Shown here one piece after another: positions 10,461 through 20,659 of a stretch of 29,719 nt of DNA; the stretch's first letter is position 1, and every line of letters starts with the position of its first letter. Below the pieces are notes generated by a model that ran no database searches, had not been told where the DNA came from, and worked only from the letters and a program-made list of their open reading frames with translations. The DNA is from Smittium culicis. Its lineage: Eukaryota > Kickxellomycota > Harpellomycetes > Harpellales > Legeriomycetaceae. Made by a program: the position numbers and the translations under genes. The stretch lies in the NCBI GenBank assembly GCA_001970855.1, contig LSSN01003562.1:1-29719 (forward strand), written 5' to 3'.

Positions 10461-11129
10461 TTGATTGTATCTCGAGAATTCAGCATTTTCGCTATTTATA
10501 AGTAACGCGTCTTTTATTTTTTATTTATTTTTTTTTTTAATAGACGAATTCAGATTTGGAAGGGTTTTTGCCACAGCTATAAGCAATTTTGCGGACAACG
10601 CCAAATATTTATTAGTCCATTTAGATGATTTATGTAACGAGCAATTATCAATATTACTTTTTCCCATATTTATTAAAAAAAAACAATTATTAGTATTATT
10701 AACATTTACTACAACTATTAAAAATAGCTATATTTACTACATTAATATCAGAGCCAAAAGTTTTCTCTGGGATTAACAGGAATTTTGGAGAAGCTTTTTG
10801 TATATTAATAATTAATAAAAATTCCATTTGTGCCTATTTTGGCAGTATCTGATGACACAAACATATTTACTTTATACGTGATTTCCGCGAAAAAAGTTTT
10901 ATTGAGTTACTAGTTCATATCGATAAATAAATCAGCTGCGCAAACATATTAAAAGTATAATAGCTCTTCTAGAAAGCTATACAATCAGTGCAAGCATCAG
11001 TTGACCCGTTGTTAGCACTAATACACTACAGTTTAATGATGAGTATAAGCTAAGTATTTAGAATAATAGACCTAATATTTTCATACAGCTGGATAATTGC
11101 TTACTCGCACAAGTATGTTGTATACTTAC
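10461..11129. other. AT-rich intergenic DNA without a recognised feature
   Basis: Open frames here are short, rich in F, I, L, Y and K, and pass through homopolymer runs. I see no domain or splice pattern that supports a gene. Confidence 0.5.
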
Positions 11130-11250
11130 TAAATATTTGATTCCTTTTGCTTTAACTATGGTACTGGTAAATTTGGAAGTGCATATCAAGCGCCAGCTCC
11201 ATCTTTGACAGTTGCATGCAGCCTCAACCACAATCTTAGCAGCATCTTGA
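11130..11250 (-). other. Exon-like segment, unidentified
   Basis: On the minus strand a good acceptor (TTTTACTTATCTTATTCAG) precedes 121 bp that are open in one frame only, followed by the donor GTAAGT. The frame reads QDAAKIVVEAACNCQRW and later TSKFTSTIVKAKGIKYL. The segment is less AT-rich than its surroundings. No partner exon can be named with confidence and no family is recognised. Confidence 0.2.
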
Positions 11251-11397
11251 CTGAATAAGATAAGTAAAACTTGAATTTAAAAAAATTCATTTTAGTATAT
11301 TCAAGTTGGCCATCTACACAGAACACAGCAACTATACATGTAATAGAATATACTATAATGTTCTAAACTGAAATGTGAGTCTGATTAATACTATTAT

Positions 11398-11547
11398 TTA
11401 TTGGCGCAGCTTACTAGAAACTACATTATTGTAAATTCCTGCTTTTAATTTGTTGAGCTTTCTATCCACTTCTCCCTTCATTCCAAAATTGATCAGCAAG
11501 AAACTTAAAAAGGTAATCCCAAATGTAAGGAAAAATGTTTTTCGCGT
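11398..11547 (-). CDS. Possible small single-membrane-span protein or its last exon
   Basis: The minus strand is open for 49 codons between an upstream TAA and a TAA at 11398-11400. A hydrophobic span (FLTFGITFLSFLLINFGMKG) is followed by a basic amphipathic tail (EVDRKLNKLKAGIYNNVVSSKLRQ). The only ATG is internal (11481), so a full protein would need an upstream exon that I could not place. The layout, one N-terminal helix then a charged tail with a central Gly-Ile, resembles small inner mitochondrial membrane assembly proteins such as Pet117. The resemblance is too weak to name it. Chance is a real alternative in this base composition. Confidence 0.2.
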   Translation of the reverse strand, partial: TRKTFFLTFGITFLSFLLINFGMKGEVDRKLNKLKAGIYNNVVSSKLRQ

Positions 11548-11970
11548 TTATCGATTTATTGCTTACTCATTGGAGCGTGCTGAGTGATTGGGCACTTGCT
11601 ACTAAAAAAAGGAATAAACGCGCCCAAGAATTTTAATCCTAGCAAATTAAATACCATCATTAAAAAATTTAAAAAAAAAAAAAAGTTACTTATATTTTGG
11701 CGTTATGCCAAAATCACTTCTTTTTTTTTTATATTAGCAAATCGTAAACAATACAATATGGCTGATTAAAATACTTTGATACTTTTCGATTTTTTATTAG
11801 AAATAAAGCCAGCTTAAATATTCTTATTAATTCTATCCAGCTCTAAGAGCCCGAAATCTAACCAACAATAACCTCTAACTGAAACACGCTTGTATTACAA
11901 AAAAATGTATCACTTCGCGCGGAAAATAAAGAGACTTTGCCATTAAACTTTAGGCTTTTTTTTTTCTGTT

Positions 11971-12002
11971 TTGAATACCGTTACAGGCAGCCTGTGGTAT
12001 TC
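11971..12002. other. Strong hairpin (8 bp + 5 bp stem)
   Basis: TGAATACC pairs with GGTATTCA, and inside it ACAGG pairs with CCTGT around a CAG loop, with a GTT bulge on the left side. No gene is adjacent. Confidence 0.8.
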
Positions 12003-15000
12003 ATGAAAAAATAAAAAATCATAGTAACTACTCCTTATTTGCATGCAGTATTTCAGTTGGAACAATATTTAGATTTTATTAATTTTCTCAAATTGATGCT
12101 TAAAAGGCGTGTACTTTAATATACACCAAATCATATATTCTTTAAACCGATTTCTACTAAGACATTTTAGTATTAAATTTGTAACTAGCACTGTTAATTT
12201 ACCCTAATTAGTAATCAATGAGTAAAATAGCAAGAAAAATACGCCTTTCATATGCCCTAAATCGTACTTGTAACCGCTAATCTTGATACAAAAGATGTTG
12301 AACTCATCATGACTTGCATTACAAGCTTTTTTTTACAGCACACTACTCACAAAAATCAAACTATAAAGAAAAAAAAAAAATAGTCTAGAACGGATTAGTG
12401 CTGCTCTACATAGCCTCACCTTTATAACAAACATCAAATCCAATAGAGAAAATGAACGTTGCTTTATCCTCCAAAAAACATCCAATCGATCTTTATCTAC
12501 ACTTCTCTGTTTTTTTCTCAAAAATCCCCAAAATAGTTCACTTAAACAAACAAATGCATCAAATGAATTTGCTCTAAACCATCCAAATAGCCATCCTCTT
12601 ATTTTCTAAAAAAGCTTAAAATAACTATAAACACATATATCCAACCATATCATCTTATATCGAGCAAACATTCAATGATTAATAAAAAGATAACATTAGT
12701 GGCCAATTATTGCATTCTTCACAGGATTTAATGTCTGTTCGCCGATAGTTATTTTTCTCATTCCCATCCAAAAAAAAATAAATATGACCATCCTACATCT
12801 TTATTTTTTTTTTTACATGAGAATTAATTAAGATTTTCTAGCTTGCGAAAATGATTGGCGGATTTTCTTCCCCCCTCGAAAAATCCCTCTTTTTTTTATT
12901 TTTTGCAGATATTCTCATCCCAATTATCCTACTGCCCTCATTAAAAACGATTATAAACAAAGACCACCAATGAACATAATACTATCAAATTTAAATAAAC
13001 ATAATAAGCCAATTATCACGATGTCAGCACCCCCAATCTAACTACAATTTTAGATAAAGAGTATGATTTGGGTATCAATAAACCTATAGCCTTTTTTTTT
13101 AGTTAACCCAAATATAACTCCATTCTTAAATTGCCTTTTGAAGCGCTTAGGAAAATACTAATAAGGAAACTCCACCCCTCCTCTATGATCTCCTCTGCGT
13201 CAATACTAGTAGCTAGAACCATATACTATCTACTTTTAGACCCATAAACTTAATTCTTTATATCAAGTTACCTAATCATCATAACCAAAATCATACGCTT
13301 CTAAAAATAAAATAAAAAACTTTACATCTAATAAAGGCATTTTAAATGTTCAAAACAATCAATAAAAAAAAAATCAAATTTTAAAAGTCTAATATGGAAT
13401 TTGGAACCCTTCAAATTATATTTTTACTAGCAATACTATTCCTTGACATTGAGTTATGATAGTAATAACTGCTGTATAATTATATGCTTTCCCAAACTAA
13501 TTTTTCATAAAACCTTATGTTTACAATGTTTTATATCTCCGCTCCCCTAATAACAAATCTCTTTGAATAATTTCCCGTTTTAATATTCTCCATAAGCCCT
13601 AAAAAAGTATTCTAAAAGTAAATATTTCAGTATTCAGATATTTTCTAAAAATCTTGTAAATCCAAATGCAAAGTATTCACAACGCCAATGTTGATCAAAA
13701 TATCCAATCAATTAAAATATATTTTTTTGATTTACTAGCAACTGACTTGATTTATCAAAACTATCACCACCAATTTAATAGTATAGCGTTCATCACACAC
13801 TTTAGTATTTATTTTTTATCTTATTTAAACCTTTTGTCTATCTATACGATCGTTTTTATTTATATTTATCAGGTTCAGCGATACTAACTCGCTTTTGGTA
13901 TACTTTTTATGGACATCTAATATCCCTTTATTTAATATTACAAACATTAAATAAAGCTAGTTGACTCTAATATCTTCATTCCCTAATAAAAATGTTGATA
14001 AAATATAATCAAAATGATAGACTAACGACTCTGACAGGTTCAAATAAATACACAAAGGTAAAGCATATACAACAAAAATTATACCCTGCAAGTATATGTA
14101 TATAAACTACCGATAATTTAGAATTTTAAATATAAAACGGTCTAATTTATTCTTAAGCATAGCCTTGACTAATAATATACATATATATTAATCTTCAAAT
14201 TATTTAATACTGTGCTTCTTGTTTATACCTTGAATTGGATTTTTTTTTTTTTAACAAGGCAATTTCTTTTATTGTAAGTGCTTTAAAACGTGATGAAATT
14301 GATTGGATTTAATCGGTCTCGATAAAATATAATTTTATACATTTATACTAGCAGCGTTGAAAATTTTTAATCTAATACTACCCGCAAATATCTCTAAATT
14401 ACTTTTTTAAACAATTGATCTATAATTAAATTCTTCTATATTTTGAATTATTTTCGCTTAGAAAACGCCAACCATTCGAAAATTAGTGACTTACTATTAG
14501 GTTAATTGACTTTATAAATCAAAGTTCGATACCCTTTTTACAAACACTAAAAGTCAACTAGGAGTACATTCTGTACTTATAGAGATATCTTTAGAAATTC
14601 AAATTATAAAAAGTTAAAATCCATTAACTCATTCTGTATTAAAACCATATTTAACAAAATTTATATAAAAGCCAACAGAAAATATCAAGCATTATAAAAT
14701 ATACATCAATTCAAAACTCTTTTATTGTTTAAATAAGTGTACTTGAGAGAGAATTAATAGACGAAATAATTTATATACTCCCACAAAAATAAAAATTTAG
14801 ATTTTTTTTTAAATTACGGAATTATATTGGTAGTATAAAAATGTTAATAAATATGCAATAAAATAAGCTATCCAGATCGAAATTGCTTATTTCGAGAAAA
14901 ATTCGATAATAAATTACTATTTTAAAAGTAAGCTATCCCACTAGTTTACTAGCTAAGTCCATAAAAGAAGCTAGATACTTATATTCTAACAAGTGTTAAA

Positions 15001-15830
15001 GTATTGTGATGTTATATATTTTAAAGACAGAATTCAATGAAGGTGTAAAAAAATCGATTCAGTGTTATACACTTTTAAAAATTGTCGACATATTATTTTT
15101 CTTATAACTGATTCAAATTACTTTGATCTGTATATTTATGCATTTATATCAATTTCAAGATACATGTCATTACCTTCGTACTTAATTAAATAGCATTTTT
15201 TATGCACTGTAATCCTCTCCTCCCCCATTCTGCATGTGTCATACACGCTAATAAAAAGCCCAAGGTTAATAATCGCTGTCTTTTAAAATTTTAATTAACC
15301 CTCATATCAAAATTTAATGTAAATATATTCATAATTTAAAATAGTAATCCTGATTCGATAATCGATATTATCTTCATAAGAAATGAAGGTTCTATTTTCA
15401 AACAGTAAACACTGCGATAAAATAAATAAATACAGTTTCACATTTTATCATAATTAAAATTTTTAGAAATTCTACGTATTTTCCCAGCTGAAGGTATTAT
15501 TCGCACTTATTTCTCTATAATGACCATACTGGGAATTCAACTTATTCATTATATATTAATTGTCCTAACATTATATTATAATTGCGCGATTGAAATTGGG
15601 ACAGTTAAAATTAACTAAACTATACTCAAAGATTTCCCTTACGCTATTTCAAATATAAAAAACGTAAAAACAGGCCTTTTAAATTATTTTATAGAGCTTT
15701 CAGCTTTTTTTATTCTGTAATTATTTTTATTTAAAAAAAAAAATTCCAAGTATAAAGAAACCAAACCAAATGGTTTGCTGGATAAAATATTCTGATTAAA
15801 TGATTGCTTTTCCTTGAACCAACATTCACC
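12003..15830. other. Gene-poor AT-rich stretch, C-rich on plus strand to about 13.7 kb
   Basis: No gene is supported. From about 12.3 to 13.7 kb the plus strand is markedly poorer in G than C (12601-12660 has 11 C and 1 G). Plus-strand open frames at 12367-12609 (no ATG) and 13666-13887 lack any motif. The remainder is AT-rich with homopolymer runs. Confidence 0.5.
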
Positions 15831-15832
15831 TG

Positions 15833-15987
15833 TTATCGAACTGCATCAGCGTCGAAGGGGGACCGGTTGAATTTTTAATGCTTTTTTTGATACTATTTAC
15901 TTTTTATAAATTTTTTAATGTCTTTTTATATTTTTTTATACTTTTTTATATTTTTTTATTTGCTTTTAAATCATTTATAATAAACTC
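15833..15987 (+). repeat. Dispersed repeat copy A with T-tracts every 10 bp
   Basis: It opens with CTGCATCAGCGTCGAAGGGGG, continues with about nine 10-bp units each carrying a T-run (15871-15960), and closes with CTTTTAAA, ATTTATAATAAACTC. Copy B has the same order of parts. T-tracts phased at about the helical repeat are known to curve DNA. Confidence 0.65.
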
Positions 15988-17001
15988 GCAAATATAAAAA
16001 AAATGCGTTTTTTTTTACAGTTGGGATTTCATTTTTTATGCTTTAGATTTATAATTTTCTATATTTCAGTAACATTAAAGTTAAAATTTCTTGGGTACAT
16101 AAAAAAATAACACAAATTTTATTTATTTTGTATTTTCATAATGACAAAATAATTTTCATTAGCAAATAGAAATTACACTATTGGATATAAACTAATACAA
16201 CCAGATTCAGTATTTTTTTAATATGGACTTGACAGCACATATTATTTTTTTGAATTTTATATTAAATAATTCCATAATGATAATTAAGGTCATCTTCTGA
16301 TACAAATTCTTTTCTAGTATTATTTGCGGTGACATAAAATGGCTATATTTTTTAGCGTAGAGTAAAAAATTTCAAGACTAAAAGGTTTAGTATAGGAATG
16401 GAAGCCCCATAAAATTTAAAAATTATACTCTAAAAAAATTTCTAATTTAGTTTGAAAAAAAGTGATTCGATGATATTAATTCTTTTTTGAATTTATGAAT
16501 ACATTTTTCCAAAATAAATACTATTCCAGTTTTTTATAGAATTTTTAAACAACATAGATATTTATATATATATCTATAATAATCAGATTCAAATTGATAA
16601 GGTTATCTATAAAAATGATATATTATTATAAAAAATTGAAAATTTATTTCTTTTTAATTCCAAAAAATAAACTTTAATAGCTCTATCAATATAACTCTAA
16701 TCAACTTTGAACTTTCAACATTTTCTATTGTATAATATAATTTCTAATTATAAAATATACAAGTTTTTAAATAGTTTTAATATAGATATTCGTCAAAAAT
16801 AACTTTACACTGTGCCTTGTTATAAAATTGATAAAAAATAATTGGAAATATTTGAAACAGATTCAAGCTGGCACAGTTGATCAAAATTTTGAGCTGGAAT
16901 AAGCCAGATTTTTGAACGGCTACCGCGTGGCCAGAACACTTGTAATGTAAAATATAAGCGACTCCACCAGACCCCTTGAATAAATTTATAGTGGTTATGT
17001 A
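15988..17001. other. AT-rich spacer between the two repeat copies
   Basis: No gene is supported. The less AT-rich block 16855-17000 may be part of the same dispersed element as copy B. A minus-strand frame through it (16777-17046) has no recognised domain. Confidence 0.4.
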
Positions 17002-17165
17002 GCTGCTTGAGTTGCGGAAGGGGGTTAATTGAAAATTTATTTTCATAATATTTTTATAACTTTTTAAATGGTTTTTAATAGTTTTTAATAGTTTTTAATA
17101 GTTTTTAATAGTTTTTAATAGTTTTTAATAGTTTTTTATACTTTTAAACTATTTTTAATAAACTC
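17002..17165 (+). repeat. Dispersed repeat copy B, including six exact GTTTTTAATA units
   Basis: It opens with CTGCTTGAGTTGCGGAAGGGGG, contains six perfect 10-bp units at 17071-17130 plus degenerate ones, and closes with CTTTTAAACTATTTTTAATA then AACTC. Both ends match copy A. Beyond the left end the two copies share one more short match (TTCAAGG on the minus strand about 30 bp on), so the element may extend further left. Confidence 0.7.
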
Positions 17166-17567
17166 TCTGAGGGAAAAAAAAAAGAGCTACATGGATTTGG
17201 AAGACAGAATAATTGTTAGCAATTTACATTTAGAAAGTATGATAATGTGTACAATAAAAAAGCATATGACTTTAAAAAAGATCGTCCAATAAAATTATCA
17301 CCAAACATACTATGAATCACAGCATTGAGTTTAACTTCAAACAAAAAATTATAACTTATGTAAACACAAAAAAAAATAAAACCATTTTTAAATATTAACA
17401 TGAATTTCCAAATATTGTTAATAAGCCTAAAAAATTATTGATTTAACAGTTGGAAAAAAATATAAATCCAGCTATCTTTAAAGAAAATATTTCTAAAAGA
17501 TCAATTTTTGTTAAAAAACATAATAGTTGGAAGTACGAATATTTAAAATACGTAATATGTAATATTT

Positions 17568-17608
17568 ACTATTCACTATTCACTATTCACTATTCAATAT
17601 TCACTATT
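17568..17608 (+). repeat. Heptamer tandem repeat (CACTATT)n
   Basis: About six units of CACTATT, one of them changed to CAATATT. Apart from this, 17166-18316 shows only AT-rich DNA. Confidence 0.88.
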
Positions 17609-18316
17609 TAATTGTCACTAATCGCTTATTTACATGTTAATTATTTAGTTTCACATTTTATACGGAACTAATATTATGTTGAAATTGAATTTTTTTGCTT
17701 TTAATCGTATAAAATACATTCTTAGAATATTTTTGGTTATAAAGGCAATGGGATCTTATTTTCAGGGTTAAACAGAATTCTCACGCACATAAAAGGGAAA
17801 TTTACGCTTTTTTTTTTTTGGAAATTATCTTTTTTAATAAAAAATTTTCTCTCTAAAGTTCTTAAACTCTTGAAAACAACCCATTTCAAATTATTTATTT
17901 TTCGCCTAGAAACACGTAAATCATGTTCGTTTTTATCGCAATTGTGTCAATTTTAATTCTAACTCATACATTTTGAGTTATAAAATGCAATATTCTATTT
18001 TCAGAAACAAATGAAGAGAATTCTCGAAAGTAATCATTAAGATTTATAAAAATATAATTGTACGGTGTTTTTGTTTTTTCAAAACGTTTGAAGAGAATAC
18101 TGAGCACTTAAAAAAATATTTTATGATGTATATAGTGGAATTTCTGGTTAAAAATTTCAAAGTGCATATTTTTCAAGCCCGATTTTAATTATTTGGGGTA
18201 TTAAAATTCTCAGCGTGGAGTATTATCAGAAGAAAAAATAGAAATCTTTAAAAAAAAACACCAAATTTATAATTAAAAAGGACTTAAATCTGTTACAAGG
18301 TTTTTCATTCTATTTT

Positions 18317-18490
18317 TCAAAAGCTACCGTCTATTTTGCATAACACCAAAAAATTTTTGCTCAAGTTGATTTTGAATTTGTACAAGTCGCAAAAAAATTT
18401 TGCAAAAACTCTTTTCTTGGCTTGGATTCGATAATAACCACCAACTTTTTGTAGTGCAATACAAGTAAAAATATTAGAATATATTAACAT
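18317..18490 (-). CDS. Unidentified 57-codon open frame
   Basis: It runs from ATG at 18490 to TGA at 18317-18319. The product includes CIALQKVGGYYRIQAKKRVF, which is more mixed in composition than most chance frames here. No family is recognised. A chance frame or a mobile-element fragment is as likely as a gene. Confidence 0.12.
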   Translation of the reverse strand: MLIYSNIFTCIALQKVGGYYRIQAKKRVFAKFFCDLYKFKINLSKNFLVLCKIDGSF

Positions 18491-18878
18491 CGATTAAACT
18501 TTTCCTTTCAATGATAGCTTATTTCAATTCGCCTAGTTTTTTTTTAATGGTTCTGTTATAATTTTTTTTATAATTCTTGACTTTTATTTGTACACCAGCC
18601 CCAGTCCCAGCCCCATTTTTCTTTTTATTGACGTTTTTCTTTATCTTATTCTACACACATGAATCAAAATTGACAGGATCTTTAAATTTAATAGCTTATA
18701 ATTTTCTAAAAATTTAACTAATAAAGTTTTCTATAACTATACCAACCTATTTCTTATCTTTTCTTTTTTATAATTTTTTTTGCACTAATAAATTTATCTT
18801 TAATATTACCCTTTTTCGTGATTCTCAACATGGTATTTCTTATAAGATATAAGCTCTTCTGCCAATAAAAATTAGAAT

Positions 18879-19769
18879 TTAATCTATATTTTTTGAACAT
18901 ATCACATAGCTCTTTACCTTTGAAAATATATTTTCAATGAGGTTTAATAAAGGTGATTAAGAAAGTGAGTATGTAAGTAAATATAGTATTTAGAATCCAG
19001 AGTTTTCTATGAATGCATTAAATAGGTCGGTTTTATCAAATTCAACGTTATCCATAATTAATAAATCTTTTTTAATATTTTTACTTAATAGATAAACAAT
19101 AAGCTTATTGATACATTCAATAAACGTACCCGAATTAAATGCTACATTTCTTTTTTTTTAAAGAATATGTAGTCGCTTTTATTGACTGTACAACAGGTTG
19201 AAATGTTTCTGAAGTTTATTTTTTTAGCTACTGTAATCGTAGAAGTCCCTCTTTTTGATATACCATAAAATGGTCTCATATAAACAGAAAAGTCAATATT
19301 GTCTATAAAAAAATTCTTCGTCACCCATACAAGTTGTGAAATCGGTGTATTTTTTTTGAATATGTTTCTCTTGTATTTAAACTCTCTTCGTCATTTATTC
19401 TTTCTGGCAATATTTTGATCCTTTATAAATTATAAAAAAACTTATTTCAGCATCTTTTTACGATTGATTTCGAATTTTATAAATTAAATTCGCTTTTAAT
19501 CCTCATTTTTAGTTCTGATAGTTTTAAAGTGCAAACTCTATCGAGAGAATTGAATATAAAATTCTCGATTACAAAATTTATTTTTTTGTTATCTGCACCA
19601 TCTTTAAACTTTGAATCAGTTCTTGATTCTTTTTGGTATACTTTTAAAATCATATATACAGTATTTTTTTAATAATTGAATCCTCTGATATATTTTTAGA
19701 AAACTTTATCTTCAAAAAAATAGTAATTATTCTACTTCGTTCTTCATCGCTGGAAGTTTTATACTTCAT
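18879..19769 (-). pseudogene. Decayed IS630/Tc1-mariner superfamily transposase
   Basis: The minus-strand reading covers a whole transposase of about 297 codons but needs several frame changes. From ATG 19769 comes an N-terminal helix-turn-helix (SSDEERSRIITIFLK...NISEDSIIKK), then a linker (KVYQKESRTDSKF, later LKLSELKMRIKSEF). The catalytic core follows: FIDNIDFSVYMRPFYGISKRG (first Asp), FNSGTFIECINKL, LLIMDNVEF (second Asp, codon 19050-19052) and PLLNLIENIFSKVK (Glu, codon 18933-18935). These match the 'FIDE.gF..h..rsYG.s.kG', 'vmDN..iHk' and 'P.lNpIEn.fs..K' boxes of the IS630 branch. Stops lie between blocks (TGA after LYI, TAA after EFNL, TAG after KKKEM), so it is dead. The enzyme cuts and pastes DNA at TA sites. 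Terminal inverted repeats were not found by eye. Confidence 0.8.
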
Positions 19770-20292
19770 TTTTATTGAATTAAAAAAAAAAATTAAAATA
19801 AACAAGTCAATAAAAATTGATAATTAAACTTAAAAATTTTTTATTATCATGTATTTACACTTGTTTTTCTATTTTTGAGAATCGAAAATGGATCTTTTGG
19901 TATATTTTAGACCAAAGGTTTGATAATTTTTATAAAATTCATAGAGTATATTATGATTCAAATCTTATCATTTGTCGTTTTAAATTTATATAGCTAATTA
20001 ATGTCGATTTACTGTGTTAAAATTTAATAATTTTATTGATAATTCACAAGTAATATACATTAATAATAAATAAATTATAAAAAATTTATATTATATTTAA
20101 TATACTATAAATCATATATTATAAAGTATTTATAGCGAAAGATATTTAAATCGTATGCTATATTTAAATAAAAGCTTTTTTATAGCACTTTTTACTGCTT
20201 TAATTTATAAAATATTACTCATAACTAAAATTTTTTGTTTACTGTAATTATAAAACCACTAATTTATCTAATTTTGGAATTAAATTTATCTA
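19770..20292. other. AT-rich DNA flanking the transposase relic
   Basis: No gene is seen. An imperfect hairpin (CTTTTGGT with ACCAAAGG) lies at about 19894-19919. It could be part of the transposon end, but no matching copy was found on the other side. Confidence 0.4.
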
Positions 20293-20413
20293 TGTAATGC
20301 ACAGAAACGCTCAAAAACTTTATGAAACATTATGGAATACAATAGAACATCATAGAGCATCTAAGATCATCATATAACACATGGAATGTTATCCACAGAT
20401 TATTTCCAGTCGC

Positions 20414-20431
20414 TTCTAGAACCTTCTAGAG
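20414..20431 (+). promoter_or_regulatory. Heat-shock element
   Basis: TTCTAGAACCTTCTAGAG fits TTCnnGAAnnTTCnnGAn, three perfect alternating pentamers and a fourth degenerate one. HSF proteins bind such arrays. No open reading frame follows within reach on either strand. Confidence 0.6.
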
Positions 20432-20526
20432 TATTTCATAATATTCCGCAAGCTATTATTTGAAAATTATTAATTCTTTTATAATTATCTTTATTTAATA
20501 ATATCATTTAGATTTTTCTTCAAAAG

Positions 20527-20536
20527 TATAAAAGGG
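20527..20536 (+). promoter_or_regulatory. TATA box (TATAAAAGGG)
   Basis: A GC-tailed TATA box about 100 bp downstream of the heat-shock element on the plus strand, in promoter-like spacing. Confidence 0.5.
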
Positions 20537-20659
20537 TAACCTTTTTTCATCTTTCAGAAAAATCAAAGTGTATTATTTATTTTATAATATTTATCTCACT
20601 AAATATATATTAACCCTATAATATTAAATAAATAACACTATCTTAGTCTTAACCTTAGT

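Larger units (their letters stand above)
20293..20637 (+). mobile_element. Possible solo LTR or promoter module with heat-shock element and TATA box
   Basis: The segment starts TGTAATGCACAG and ends AATAACA, giving the TG...CA ends of an LTR over 345 bp. It holds a heat-shock element (20414-20431) and TATAAAAGGG (20527-20536). It abuts the 3' end of a gag-protease relic of opposite orientation. Flanking 5-bp repeats do not match, so the LTR reading is tentative. Confidence 0.35.

Noticed and set aside
10465..10776. Plus-strand 103-codon open frame
   Set aside because: Rich in F, I, L and Y, passes through T and A runs, and has no domain; expected by chance at this base composition.
12367..12609. 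Plus-strand open frame of 81 codons, rather protein-like in composition
   Set aside because: No ATG in frame, no convincing splice acceptor, and it lies in the C-rich skewed zone, which inflates such frames.
13666..13887. Plus-strand 73-codon frame
   Set aside because: Same compositional bias, no motif, no flanking signals.
14515..14545. AGTTCGATACCC then TTTTT, tRNA T-arm-like
   Set aside because: No matching stem or D arm upstream.
15552..15618. TAATTGTCCTAA with TTGGGACAGTTA, imperfect inverted repeat
   Set aside because: Two mismatches in 12 bp and no target duplication; too weak for a mobile element call.
16777..17046. Minus-strand 89-codon frame with GSGGVAYILHYKCSGHAVAV
   Set aside because: It overlaps the dispersed repeat copy B and has no recognised domain; copy A does not keep the frame.
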